Origin: Paramecium octaurelia
Taxonomy: Eukaryota > Ciliophora > Oligohymenophorea > Peniculida > Parameciidae
Direction: 5' to 3'
Assembly (NCBI GenBank): GCA_905182995.1
Contig: CAJJDP010000055.1
Location: 124,001 to 188,000, forward strand
Length of the DNA: 64,000 bases
Under the pieces are notes generated by a model. The model saw only the letters and a list, made by a program, of their open reading frames with translations. It made no database searches and had not been told where the DNA came from. This document shows positions 11,506-24,791 of this stretch, piece after piece; position 1 is the stretch's first letter, and each line of letters begins with the position of its first letter. The position numbers were made by a program, and so were the translations under genes.

Positions 11506-13280
11506 TCAATCAATAGTCCCTCTGCCATTAAATGTTCTATGATGTTGTACAAATGATTGAAGTTTTTCATACTTCTCTGAAGGGGCCAATCTCATAAATC
11601 CGCCCATTTAATTTGGCATTTCTCCATATCTTCTAACATGCTATCCGTTTAAAATATAATTAAGATCTCTTTGTAATTATAATTTAGAATTGTTTTATGG
11701 TTTATTACTTTGTTCCTCTTATATTCGTCTTTCTAAGACTTCGCATAATCTTTATCTATCATATTTTGGAGTATCCAGCAAGTCAAAAATGTCGTCAATC
11801 AATTATTATTTTATTAATTCGTCTAACAAATAATCTCTCTCCAATGATGGCGATGCATTCACTTCCAAAAGCCAACACTTTAGGTTCGTATCAATAATTA
11901 TATCATAGCCAAATAATTCAAAACTATTAGGGTTATTTGGTATTTCAATCTAACAAGCCACTAATGATTTGAGTATTATGTCTTAAACCTACTCCCAGAT
12001 TTAATTCCAATTTATATTTTTTGCTTCTAACTTCTCCTTTAATTACTTAAGCGAAATCTTGCAGCCTCCTAATTATTATTCTAAATCCTAAATTTATACA
12101 TGAGTCTTTTAAACTGCAAAATTTGTCAAATGGATTAATTAATTCTTTAGATCATTGATTTCTAAACTAAACTATTAAGTTGTTAAACGAGCAAACCCTT
12201 CCTTGTATAAAAAGACTTCCAATGGATTAAATGAGGTAACCAACACATAAATTCGCATATCAAATTTACGCCCATTCAACAAAAGAGGATTTTTCAAATA
12301 TTTTTATAATACCACAGGTTCAGCATACATTACTTCAGATATATCATTGAGCACTGTTATTCCTCTTCCTCTTGATTTTCCAGTTGGTTTCATAATCCAA
12401 ATATTTTATTGACCCTCTGTCTCAGAATCCTTATAGAACTTTTCCATGAACTAAACATATTCTTTTGGCAATAGATAAGTAGCAGGTATTATGTCAAAAG
12501 TTTAATATGCCTTTCCTCCTTGCCGCTAGCATCTTTCTATATTCTTTTTTAATAAATCTTTTCTTCCAAGATTTTTATTAAAGGGAAAATGGTTTACTTT
12601 CTAAAAGTAGAACAATTTATTCAAGTCAATTTGTGGTTTAGACCAGGTCCACAATATATTCCAAGACGTTCGAAGACCAATGCCATGCGGTAATTCACTC
12701 CATCCTTGCTTTCTCATAAATGATCTAGTAATGATATCTATATTATCAAATTTGTATACCATATACCTCTTCTTTTGTTTTCACTACTCTAAAATATCGT
12801 TCATCTTTTCCTAATAGTGCCCCGTCATTTTAAAGTCTTTTATTAAAAACCATTTGTCTTTAAATATACTGTTGTATATCTACGCCTGTTGTAGTCGAAA
12901 ATTAAATCAAACGCTAAGGATCATTTATGTAGACTAATTCATTTGGATTTATAACTAAGGAACTAGATTTATACTTGCCTAAAAGTGAATCAACATTGTC
13001 AACCTTTTCAATATGTTGACTAAAAACGCTGTGAATCTCTTTCATAATCTCAAGATGATTGTAATGAGATTAATTATTAAAAAATCCACTGAATAAGTTT
13101 TAAAATGCAGGAACTAAGTCTGAATAATCTACCAATTTTTTATCATCAATAAATTTAAGCATTCTTTAAATTTATTTTGATTAGATATTTTTAGTTTTAT
13201 TTTCTTATAGTTTTTAGTTTTATTATGATTATTATTACTACTATTATTATTATTATTACTATTACTACTATTATTATTAC

Positions 13281-13328
<48 letters not shown>

Positions 13329-15429
13329 TACTATTATTATTCTTACTATTGCTATTTAACTTTAAATTCATCTAAGCCCATCTATTTACAAAGATTATTT
13401 ATTTCCTCTAATTTTTCTTAATCAGTTAAGGCTGGCTTTTACTTAATTTCTATCACACCTTTATATTTAGGCTAATCTACTCTCCCAATAACCTTACCAA
13501 CCAATTCTTTAAGAGGCTTTTGTTTGATTGGCACAGATGCCTCATTATCACTTTCTACTTCAATAAAATCTTCAATTATTTCTAAATAATATTAATAATA
13601 TTACCTTCATCTCCCTTTATTTATTCTACAACTTTATGATTAGATTAATTGGTAGGATTTTTTTTAATTTCTTACTTTTGAGGCACATTTTTATTAATCT
13701 TTTCGTTCTGTTTTAATTTCTAATCTTTCTATTAAACTGGTTAAACCGGCTTTATAGGTTTTTTAACCATTTGTTATTACTCAGGCTTAGTAATTTGTTC
13801 CTAAGTTTGAGGGATAACTTATTGATTGTTATTTGAATTTGAATTTTAAATTATTTTACCTTCATCTATTTATTTTATTTCATCTTCTGATTAAAAGCTA
13901 TCCTCATTATAACAATCTTAAGAATCTTCATTATTGTTAATTTAATTCTGTGAATTTGGTTAGAAGTTCTATTCAAATATTTAGGTATTTTTTTCCTCTA
14001 ATTTTTTATTTTGGGATTCAATTTAATTTTATGTCTATTTTTGAGTAATAATAACAGTATCTAAGTCTTCTTGTGTCTTCTTAGTTTAATGTGATTAAAT
14101 GCTTGTCCTTTTTAATGTATTTAATTCTTAAGCTTAACCTAAACTATTTTTACTTGAATCTGGCAGATTAGTTTGAATTAAAGTTTAGGTTGTATTATTT
14201 TATTCAATTTAAATAATTTATTATTATGATTTGTTTTATTGATATTTTATCCTTTCTTAAGATTAATTTTTAGCAATCGAGGGTATTTTTTATGATTAAG
14301 CATTATTAGCATCATCTATTTTATCTATGGGATGTGATTTGTGTTATAATTCTTTATGTTCTCTCACATCATTATTAGAATTTGTAATTTGGCTCACTTA
14401 ACCTTATTGAATTTTAACACTAGAGGTATATTATTAATTTTCCAAGAACTCATTCTCCTCTAATAGTTTAGTTTTATCATTATAATCAATTTATTATTTA
14501 TTAGCAGATTTTTGAGACACTTAAGAATTATTATTTATTTACTATTTTGCATTAGTGAATTATTTTATTTATTAACTTTCTTTGTCTCCTTCCTCATACT
14601 AAATAATATTTTTATTTTCAATCGCACTTTTAAAGATATTTGGGGTTTATGAATGCATATTTGATGCTTCCATCTTCTATTGGGTTGACTATTTAGGGAT
14701 GTTCTTCTGCTGATTGATTTCAGGTAAATGATCTTAGGAGGATTTATTATTTTCAAGTTTAGTTTTCTTCTTTTTCTTCTTCCTTAATTATTTCTCTTGT
14801 TTAATTTTTTCAACTGTGGATAACTATGGCTTGGGAGGTGGAGGTACATACCTATAATTGATAGCCGCTCCGATAATAAATTATTGATTTGTAACTTCTG
14901 TCTTTTTGAGCACTTCCTTCATCATTTCCAACATTTGATTGGGCTTCTTAGCTTATAATCGAGTGTTGGCATTGCTGCTTCTGGTTACAGTGCTTAAAGA
15001 CATAGCATCAGATTAGCAGGATTTCTATTGTGAAACTTTCTAATAACTCTGTTAATATAACTATTTAGATTGTTATGGCTGCTGTTCTTATTTTGATTAT
15101 TCATATCTTGGGAGTGGTGGTTTAGAATACTATTAATCTAAATAATTTGCAGGTCTCTATTTAATATCGTTTAATATAGATTAAAGAGCATTGTTCTAAT
15201 AGATTGGTTATTGAATAAAGTCTTGAAATTAAATATTTGATGCAAAGTTTTGAATAGCCAATCTTTCTTTAAGTTCTACATCTATCAAATCGAGTATTTT
15301 TTTTGCCTTTTTATTCCACTGAACGTCATCTGTGTTTTGGGATTTAATATTCATCTATATCTCTTCCAATCTCTCTACATCCAAATCATATATCTCCTCA
15401 TATCGTATTAATGATGGAAGTTATTGCAT
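11506..15429 (-). CDS. TTLL tubulin-modifying ligase with long Gln/Asn-rich N-terminus
   Basis: About 1,290 residues. Start ATG 15427-15429 ([20 protein letters not shown]). The first ~800 residues are low-complexity, Gln-, Asn- and Lys-rich, and include a long Asn homopolymer. The C-terminal ligase domain shows [79 protein letters not shown] and [15 protein letters not shown]: the ATP-grasp core of tubulin-tyrosine-ligase-like enzymes, which add glutamate or glycine to tubulin tails in cilia and cortex. The NHFP...[10 protein letters not shown] block recalls the TTLL9/TTLL4 polyglutamylases, but subtype is inference. After the domain comes [16 protein letters not shown] and a basic tail to TGA 11506-11508. 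Confidence 0.92.
13222..13342. repeat. ATT/AAT trinucleotide repeat coding for poly-Asn
   Basis: Near-perfect ATT repeat on the plus strand with a few ACT units. On the minus strand it is read as AAT (Asn) with scattered AGT (Ser), inside the TTLL gene and in its frame. The longest uninterrupted run codes for about 15 Asn. It is likely polymorphic between strains. Confidence 0.9.
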
Positions 15430-15826
15430 TAATTAAATTTATAATAAATTTAATTTAAACAAAATGCTTCAAATGTCTTGTAAATAATTAACCTAATCTA
15501 TTGATTAATCGGTGTAAATATTTAGATATATATAATAACACTATTTTTTAAAGTATCTATTTAAATATCTGATTTGAAATGTATTTATGCATTCAAAAAT
15601 TGAGTCTTCATACTAAATTCCAAAGATTCCATTTGATCCTTAAAGATTTAATCCAATTTATTTATAGAATGATGAAGGACAAAAAGTAATCGAAATTTGA
15701 TGGCTTATGTGAGCACTTATTAAAGGAAGCAGTAAGTTTAATTGATTTCAAATTAAAGTGCATGAATAAGAATATTTATAAAATACTCAGTTATCAATAT
15801 GAAAACGGATTAATAAAAATATAATA
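15430..15826. other. 397-bp divergent intergenic region
   Basis: Separates the TTLL start (minus) from the trichocyst matrix protein start (plus). It is AT-rich and no ORF with protein-like composition was seen. It should hold both promoters; no specific motif can be named. Confidence 0.5.
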
Positions 15827-17040
15827 ATGAAAAAGCTAAGTCTTTTATTATTGGCACTCATTTATGTCAATGCCATTGATCCAAGTATGGTTTAATTAGG
15901 GGTATAGAAGTTAGATGAATTGAATTAAAGCAATTTGGGGAAAATGATTTTAGAATTGGCATAAACTCATGCAGAAATGAGGGGACCCTTGGGTAATGTT
16001 CTTTAATTGTATTAGGAAATTAGATGATTTAGTGACAGCCATCGGTGATTTGGAAAATGAATTAACTGCTGAATTACAATAATTAGATGATGATTACACA
16101 AGATCAACCAATTAACATGCTGCTACACAAGAGAACTTAGATATTCAAATCGGACAAACAGAAATTAATATCTTTAATCAAAAAGACTTTATTGATGCTA
16201 TTCTTTTACCAAGCATTGATCAAACAAATTAAAAGATTGATAGATTGAATGGATACATAAATGACAATAGAGATAATCTATCAAAAGAAACAGTAAATAG
16301 ATAAAAACAACATCAACAATTTTTAGATAGAGGTAACAATATATCCTAATTTTCAAAGTAAGTGAACATCAAAGTGCAATAAGTGCAGTTGATGAAGCTA
16401 TTTAATTGATTAATGCCCTCATAAATGGAAACATTTCATTTGCTGAAAAGGGAACTATAAATCAAGCTATTGAAAGAATCAATACTAAAACACAAAAGAC
16501 TAACACAGTTCATCCTATAGTTGAGGCACTCATGTCATTAACTTAAAATTTTTCAGATCAAGAATAGGCTAAAAAAATCAGAGACTTATTGTCAGATACA
16601 AGAAACCAATTGGTAGCAAGCTTAAACTAAGAAACAGCCGATGAGAATTAGATTGAGTAGACTTGGGTTGAAAGATAAAAAACTTTAAATACAGAATATT
16701 AAGAATTCAAAAGATCTGTATTGGAAGCTACTTACGTTTTAGCTACTTATTAGAGTAATCAATTATTTAATTTAGGTAAATTAAAATCAACAAGAGAAGC
16801 ATTGGCTGAGAATGAGAATGACCTCCAAAGTTATAAAGATTCTTTATGTAAATAATATTGAGATAACTTTATTTAGAATAAGACAAAGATGCTTAGGCTT
16901 AAGAAACCCAAATTTATAATGAATTAAAGAGCCAATACTAAATATAATTGCAAACAACTAGAAATGCCAAAGAATTTGTAAACTCTGCTGAGTTCAGTAG
17001 TGTTATAAGACAAAAGTTAAACTAAGGCGGATTAATCTGA
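15827..17040 (+). CDS. trichocyst matrix protein (TMP family)
   Basis: About 375 residues. Start ATG 15827 gives a signal peptide, MKKLSLLLLALIYVNA. The rest is almost entirely heptad-patterned coiled coil rich in Gln, Asn, Asp, Glu and Thr without Trp-rich or catalytic motifs: LDDLVTAIGDLENELTAELQ, HPIVEALMSLTQNFSDQ and TRNAKEFVNSAEFSSVIRQK. This is the known layout of Paramecium trichocyst matrix proteins, which are cleaved and packed as crystalline arrays in the exocytotic trichocysts. The late DSLC...QDKDAQAQE block also fits. Small introns lie at about 15995-16017, 16332-16357 and 16850-16878. The stop is TGA 17038-17040. Family call rests on leader plus coiled-coil pattern; the propeptide site is not resolved. 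Confidence 0.85.
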
Positions 17041-17170
17041 TATAAATATGCATTTAATATCATTATTTTAATATTAAACACGGATATATTCTTATAATTT
17101 TTAATTCTGATATTATTTTTCTATAATTTGCTTGTTGTTATATGTTAAAACAATTAGACACAATTATTAC

Positions 17171-20100
17171 TCATTATACATCGCCTTCATTTTGCACAGG
17201 GATTATAACACTGAATTTATAGGATTTTCGTGGAGTCTCCCACTTTCTGACTAAGTCATTAATTTTTGATTATTTCTATTTCATATTTTTAAATGATCTT
17301 TTTCTTTTTTGATTGAGCAATTTTAGTTTTTGAGTTTTAATCCTTTAAAATTTCATAATAAATTCATAAGGAAAATACATGAATTATATTAATTAAGTTA
17401 TTGGTTTTTTTAATAATAAATGCTGCTTCTATTCTAACTATTATACTATATTTTCAATATTGTTTTATGTCATATAAAAAGTAAAATTCTTAACAATTTC
17501 AAATTATTCTATTTCTTATTATGCTTTTTATTAATAGTATAGGATTTATAATTGCTAGACTGATTAATCTTATTTTGAGATAACGTTATTTTCATCATTA
17601 AAGATCCTATTATACAATTATTCCAAATTTTGAAAATAATATTCTTATAAATCAAATTTGAATGATTCCAAAGAATCGTTCTGATTAACCTTAGAAACCT
17701 ACTATTAATACAACTTCTTATATTTTGATAATTTTGCTGTCATAAACTTATTCGTATTTAGCATTTGTTATTACCTTGTTGATAACTTCAAATTTTGAAT
17801 AGAATTGTTTTCACTAGAAATAACAGAATCATTAAGGCAAAGTTATTTATTCATAGACAGACATTCACAACTCTATTGAGAATACCTTGGAATTGAAACT
17901 GGAACTGAATCTTGCCTTCTGAATTTGAAATTCTTAGTTAACTGAGATTAATCATTAAGTTCAGATTTTACATCCTCACCTTCTTGCTCTTAAGCTAACT
18001 ATTTACCTAATTGAATCTAAACTAACTTTGGCTGTTCATTCTAAAAATAAATAACAAATTATTCAATAATTTCTCTATCACATAGAGTAGAAAAAGAGGC
18101 TTTCCCTCTTTTATTAGATCTATTATGATTTTTTCTCTTTTGCTCAACAGTGTATTAATGTCTCTTGATTATTAGTTCTCTGTCTAGTGTCATGGATAGA
18201 TTTGCACACTCTTTCAATCCATGAGTATTATTGCCACATGCAATACAAAACTAACTATATGGTAAATGATTTTATCTGACGGATAGTATATATTAATCCT
18301 TTATATGACAGTACTTTTAGTAATCTTTTGGATATTAACGAATAATATTCATAAAATCAGTCTAAAAATTATTGAATTAACTTACTTTGCTTAGAATCAA
18401 CAGACTAACATAACCAATTGCTTTAAACGTTTACACATTGTCATTTTCTTCGATAAATTCTGATGCATCTACAAATTAACCTTGGGATTAGACACTTTTC
18501 AAGGAAACTTTTAAAAAATTCTAATATTGCAACTATCCTTATTCAACAAAACATAAATGTGGCTAATAAGTATCACTTAGGGTGTAAATTGAAAAAGAAT
18601 TTTATGGTTAGATTATCTTTCGTTTAATATAAGGGGAGAGTGAGTTTTACAATTCTAAGCTGAAATTTTTAAATAGGAAATCACAATGTTTAAAGAATAC
18701 ATTGTTTGCTTGTTTTTTTAATTCTTGTTTCAATTCTTCTGACAGTTCATTTAATAATGTTTCTTCTTATTGAAGATCTATTTCAGATTCTTCTTTCCAT
18801 CTAAATGTTAGATATTCTCTGATTTTATATTGCAAACTGTAAGGAATATTTCTTTAATGCATATATCTATTTATGACTCTAATCTTTTTGCTTCTTTCTA
18901 CTAAGTTTAAATTGATCTCCTTAATTATGGTTCCTATTGTATTAATACTGTAGGAGAACCATAGACAAGCACTTAAAATAAAGAATATAGCTATTATTTT
19001 CTCGTTCCAAGATTTTGGCACATTATCCCCGTATCCAATAGTCAACATCGTTACAATAGCAAAGTAAAATGCTTCTAAATATTGGACTTACCAAGTTTAA
19101 TGGTCTAGTTCCTTAAAAATGATCCATGAGTTTTATGTGTTTAAGGAACTATTGTAAAACCATATACAAGCGAATAGATGTAATACATATATTAAGTAAG
19201 TTAAAAGTTTGAATAAACTGATGAATGCCTTCTATTTTTTAGTAAAGTATGAGGATTCTTCGCTTTTTTCTAAGGTGATATTAATTTAATAATGTTATGT
19301 CAAAGATATCAAAAGCACTAAATATTAAAATTGATTTCCATCAAATTAAATAAAATATATTAATATTAAAATTAAAGCAATATCTGATATAAATTAGAAA
19401 CGCAAATTTTATTGAATGATCTTCCATCTATCAAAAACTGCATGCCCATGCTAATAGAAGATCGTATTTAATCTCAAAATATTATCAATAATTAAAATGA
19501 TTATGATTGTAATTGTTAAACCAACTAATTGGTCAAATAAAATTTTTGGGTTATACGATATTTCTAATGGAATAAGTATTAATAAGATTAATCTAAACAC
19601 AATGGTCCAATAATCCCAGACTATTTTTTTAGGTGTTTCTGGATGAATTTGAGGTATTTTAGAAACTAATTCGTGAACATATTTTCTGAATTGCTGATTT
19701 TTTTCATTTAGATATATTTTGAATCTGTTTTCTTATTTACTAATCGTGTTGTCTCTAAAAAGCATAGTAACATTTCGTATTTAGAATTTGGGATGACTAT
19801 TAAATTTTAGAAATGACATCATAACTTAACTAAATCAATTAACTGATACCTATCGCTAGAGTTGTCATTCACTAATTTTATGTGGTTTTCATTCACATTA
19901 GTTAGCTTTGTTCGATTGTTTCTGATTCTTTAAATAAATCTCTTCAAATAAAAATATTTCATAAAATTGACCCCAGTTGTTTTCTTTGCAATCTTATTAC
20001 TTTCTTCTTTGACAATAATTAATGGCTTTATGATGAATAATGCATTACTTCACAATTTCTGTGTGTATCAATTTGGATAGTTGATTTATGTGTAAAATTG

Positions 20101-20252
20101 TTTGAACTTGGATTTCTTGTTCTTACTCTCGAACCTAAATCAGCCTCCAAATATTCTCTTTCATATTCATTTTATTATTCTGCCTATAATTCCATTTAAA
20201 GATTTTCTGGCTATGAACTTAGTGCCGAAAATAGCATATCAGTTCCTTTCAT
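17171..20252 (-). CDS. CNG/EAG-type potassium channel, paralog A
   Basis: About 980 residues. Start ATG 20250-20252 (MKGTDMLFSALSSQPENLQ). The N-terminal motif YEREYLEADL matches FEQEYLEHCL in the paralog at 25.8 kb. The pore is MLTIGYGDNVPKSWNEK, i.e. the K+ selectivity filter TIGYGD, followed by S6 (IIAIFFILSACLWFSYS) and the linker NLVERSKKIRVINRYMH. The preceding ~500 residues hold the S1-S5 hydrophobic segments. The tail is long and basic and ends KSYKFSVIIPVQNEGDV before TGA 17171-17173, again resembling the paralog's end. A cyclic-nucleotide-binding fold is expected after the linker but no intact GEL...R cassette was seen. Such channels set membrane potential and ciliary beating in Paramecium. 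Confidence 0.88.
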
Positions 20253-20823
20253 TAAATATTTATATTATCATTTAAATGCAAATTTCTCCATTTTCCTCCT
20301 TATACTTCACTTCACTGACTGCACGTTCATTTTCAATATAACCTCTTCAATTCATTTAGCTTCAATTAAAATGTACAAAAACTTGGAAACTTACTTAACT
20401 GTATTTATTTATTCTTTGATTTAAGAATGAGAAAATAATGTTTCTCGAAAGACGAAGTAAAACAATAATGAAGCAACACTAACTTTCACTATTTTTTGAA
20501 CATACAATTAAGAATCCAATAAAGTTATTAATATAAAATTATAATCGCAAAGCAAAACGATTGAAGTTATTTTAATACTTAAATATTACATCCTTATTCT
20601 TCATGACCTTGCCCTTAAATAGCATTCATGACTGATAGAATTGTTAGAGAAATTCATTTGATTTTGAATGTTTTTTTTATATATATTTTCTTTTAAGACT
20701 ATCTACCTAATAAAGTTAATATTTTTATTTAAAATATTTAAATTTGCTAATTTGTGGATTTTGTACATCCCACGTATATTGTCTTTTTTTTTGTTAGGAA
20801 CTTAATAAATAATTTATAATATA
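20253..20823. other. 571-bp divergent intergenic region
   Basis: Lies between the start of potassium channel A (minus) and the start of the bZIP gene (plus). It is AT-rich; I see no ORF or RNA gene. Confidence 0.5.
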
Positions 20824-22071
20824 ATGTTAAATTAAATAAAAGACAAACCACTTTCTTAACTCATAGCTGAACTATAACAAAAGTATCAAGAGGACAATGA
20901 CTAATCGAATATATTTTAATAAATTTATCAGAAGTAACAGGAACAAGAGAGTTCAACAGATTCATCTCACTTTTTGCCTGCCTTGCTTTCAGGTTCTACA
21001 GGTTCATAATCATCAAACTCTCAGGAAGATAATTAAGAATAAGCATATTCAAAGGTTCAAAAGAATATCAAAAAAGAAAAAAAAAATAAAAAGACAGGAA
21101 AGGTGTCTTAAGATGATAAACAGGACTTTACTTAAACCACTGATAAAAAAGCAATGCAAATGATCAGAAATAGAATATCAGCTTAGAATTCTAGAGATAG
21201 AAAGAAGGCTTACCTTTAAAAATTAGAGGAAGACTTTGTTAATCAATCAGCTTAATTATCTGAAATGCATGGATAAGTCATTTAATTATAATAATAACTA
21301 GAAGAAGTCCAAAAAATTAATTAGCAATTACAACAATAATACACATTTCTAACATGTTTAAATTGTGGTAGTAAGCATTTTGGATATGACGATGAAAATC
21401 CAATCTCTGTCTCAAAGAACAAAAGTCTTGGAAAATTGGGGCTTTCGTTTTTATTTATCATTGCAATTATAGGATGTATTACAATCGATTTAAATCCTTA
21501 AACTTAAAAATTAAATACTATTTAATCAAATGAACTACATGGAAACTAAATTCGAAATCTAAATGCAAGTGATCATCAATTTGGGTTATTCGATCGTGTT
21601 TCATAGAGTAGGATTAAAGGCATGACTGATATAATGGAATACAATTCAGAATATAATTATAAATTTTTTGATACAACATATAAGGCTATTTTACATAGTG
21701 AGGAAAGTCTAGTTAATGGATTGATTAATTTTAATAAAGAACGGGCTAAAACTAATAATGGTAAAGCATTGGCTCCACTTAATTATCATCAACCATAAGT
21801 TGACTCTCTCTATTGTCCTTCAATTTACAAATATTAAAATTAAACTTAAGGGTATGACTTATATTAATATTTTATTAGAATTCGAGTACATTATCAGGAT
21901 AATCAATGGTTGCACTTGATCATTCCAAAAAATAAAGTTAATATATTCTATTAAACAACTGACAATTCAATTGTTTTGAAGGAGAGCTTTGCTGATTCAA
22001 AAACTGAGCATAGATAAGTTTATTAAGAAATTTGGTGCTAAATAAAGAGCGTTAGTGATTTCTATGTTTGA
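20824..22071 (+). CDS. membrane-anchored bZIP transcription factor
   Basis: 415 residues, apparently without introns. The bZIP basic region MIRNRISAQNSRDRKK has the invariant pattern N116-x2-S-A120-x2-S123-R124-x-R126. Ten residues after R124 a zipper starts in exact heptad register: L134, Q141, M148, L155, V162, L169. After CLNCGSKHFGYDDENP comes a single hydrophobic span, LGLSFLFIIAIIGCITI (about residues 205-221), then about 190 residues with HQFGLFDRVSQSRIKGMTD. The N-terminus is Gln/Ser-rich, like an activation domain. Order and spacing resemble ATF6, OASIS/CREB3 and plant bZIP17/28, which sit in the ER and are released by intramembrane proteolysis. That regulation is inference; the bZIP and the span are seen directly. 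Confidence 0.85.
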
Positions 22072-22165
22072 TAATGTATCCTTTTCTTTAGATTATTACC
22101 TCATCTTATTTATTATAATCTTAAGTTCAATAATATAAAATTAGCATATATAAAGTATTATTCAA

Positions 22166-24791
22166 TCAAATTTTAACTAATAGCAATTATTGTTTAAGTT
22201 CTGATATCAGACCATCTATCTCAAATTCATTTTGATTAATTTCGAAAATAGCCATGGAAAGTGATGTTTATAATTTTTCCAATTGCCTAAAATTGGAGTT
22301 CATTGCTAAGATTTGTGTTCTAATTTTGCTTTCTTACTTAATGCTTTCAAGTTTCTATTTTTACTTTTTGCGTTCTTCTATTTTTTCTTTCTTTATTTCT
22401 TCATATATTTATTAATGAAATTTCCCATAAAATAAATCAATCTTATTTACATCTATTTTTTCTTTTTTCTGTAATTTTGTAATATTTCTAATTATATGTA
22501 CTAATTTCTTTCTCATTATTCTATCTATAGATTCTTACTTGCTTTTTAATATGAAAGATTTAATATTTTCTTCATCATCACAAACTTTGACAAAGTTACT
22601 TAATAGTTTTCTGCCAAACTTTTTTGATATTTATTTGCTCCAAGTACTATTAACAACCCTACTATTTATTAGGCTATGTATGATCCGATAATCTGGATCA
22701 TCCACAGAAATATTTTTAAATTTCTATGATTTTTAGACATAATATCTAACTTTAGATATGGCCTAATTATATTTATTGACAATTACATTCACAAACTTTT
22801 CGCGTATAATTTTAATTCTAGCTTATTTTTAACCCACAACTTGTAACATTAGATCTTATTAAACACTTTAGTATGGACGATTATCAAACTTTTATTTCAA
22901 ATTGTCTAATTGTAAAGCTAATGTATTTTTCCTGTTCATTTGTTAAGCTTCATTAACTGCATGTCCTCTTCTAATTTTGTTTAATTTTTCTTATTATTAA
23001 TGAAAACTTACATCTTTTCAACTTTGCCTATTGAAATAATATTATTTTTCTTCTCTTGTACATTTATTGCAACTCAAAAAATTAAGGGGACTCATTTTGT
23101 AGATATTATGAAAAGAAATGTGCAGAACACATCAGAACAATGCTCTCCTGCAATGCCAAGGCACTCCAACATCTTTGAGTATATTCAATAGATTCAATTT
23201 CACCAAAGCATGTTCCTTCCATAACTCTTATAATCGATTCACCACTGGCATCACATAATCTGACATCTCCTTTAATAAGAAAATAAAAATCGTTAGCATT
23301 CTATCCTATATGATAAATAGTTTCAAATTGTTTATAACAGCCTAAAGTGCAATATGGTAGAATAGCTGCAGAAAAGTTGATGTCATTGGAGATAAAAGGA
23401 ATGGTTCTAAATATATCTTTATGGACTGATGCCATCATATACAAGATTAATGGATGTGGTAATTCAAATAGGATCCTTTTAGCATCATCAGCCCAGAAAG
23501 GATTGTATTGAATATTATACTTAGTAAATCTAAATAGATCATCTTGTATCCATTCTGGCATATTTGCACTTATGTCTTCCAAATTAAAAAGTTAATCATC
23601 AAATTCTTGATTTGGATTGGATTGAATCAAAATAAAAGTGATATTACCAATAGTGAATGAATAATATCCAACACCTATTAGCATCCAAATTATTACAAGC
23701 AAGTATTCATCAAAATTATGAGCTTCTATATCACCATAACCAATGACTGTTATTGTTTAATATGCCCAATAGAATGCACATATTAATTGTGTAAATTAAT
23801 CCTTTTCATTCATTTTATAGTAATCTAACCAATTGGTATCCTAGTTAAATCTACAAATCCACAACCATAAACAAGCAAATAAATGATTGAGCACTATCAT
23901 TTCTAAAAATATTTTCATTAACTTCTTTAATCTTAAATCAAAATTATATTCATTCCTAACAACCAACTCATCTTTAATTGCCTTTTGCTACTTTAATAAA
24001 TCAAGAGATTGATTATATGCAACTCTTCTTTCAAATAGAAAAAATCTTAATAATCTAATTAGTTTTAGAATTTTGAGTCCAGTTATACCAAAATCAGGTA
24101 TAACTGAAATCAAATCAAATATAAACCAGCTACCTACATAATGATATGCAATATCGCGAAAGTTGTAAATCAAATCTAATTATTTGTTGACATGACAAAT
24201 CAAAAAATTCATGATCAGATCCATCCAAAATATTATTTAAATTATCAAGGTCAATTGATTTCCAACTCCCTCTATTATACTTTATAAATTGTACTTCAAA
24301 ATCAAATGCAATTTGCAAAGGAAATAAAATTGCTGCAAAATCAGTGCATAAATTTATAATTAATCCCCAAAGAATATAAGGGATATCATCTGGAAATAAG
24401 GGTAACAAATTCCTCCTTTTGTAAGCATAACGAATATTCTAGCTTCTTAACTAATCAGCATAATTCCTGAGCTCTTCTATAAAGTGCTGAGCATTGATAA
24501 TCTTTCTGATTAACTTAGAAAATTATAGCTTTTTATCTATCCTTTAAGAATTCGTGGGAGATATAGTTGTTGTTGAGGCCATCTGTATACTTTTAAATAG
24601 GATTGATATTCTTACAAATTTTTTACTGTTTTAGCTCTATATTTTCTCTTGCTATTTTTTATTGGCTATTAAAACCCACTGTTCCCATGAGTTAAAACAA
24701 CCTAAGATCCCATCTCAGTAATTTGTCTCTAACTGCTCCAAGTATGTAAAGTCTCAAAATCCTCCTTATGTTTAAAGGGATGAATTTTCAT
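22166..24791 (-). CDS. CNG/HCN-type potassium channel with cyclic-nucleotide-binding domain
   Basis: About 845 residues. Start ATG 24789-24791 (MKIHPFKHKEDFETLHTW); a 26-nt intron at about 24593-24618 joins this to the body, so the internal ATG at 24582 is probably not the start. S1 begins near RRNLLPLFPDDIPYILWG; the voltage sensor is LKILKLIRLLRFFLFERR; the pore is QTITVIGYGDIEAHNFDE. The C-linker MPEWIQDDLFRFTKYNIQ leads to a cNMP-binding fold: YFLIKGDVRLCDASGESII, then GTCFGEIESIEYTQRCWSAL, which keeps the Glu and Arg expected in the binding cassette. After an intron a long basic coiled-coil tail of about 270 residues follows, ending LISELKQQLLLVKI at TGA 22166-22168. The bZIP gene ends 94 bp away, tail to tail. 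Confidence 0.9.
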
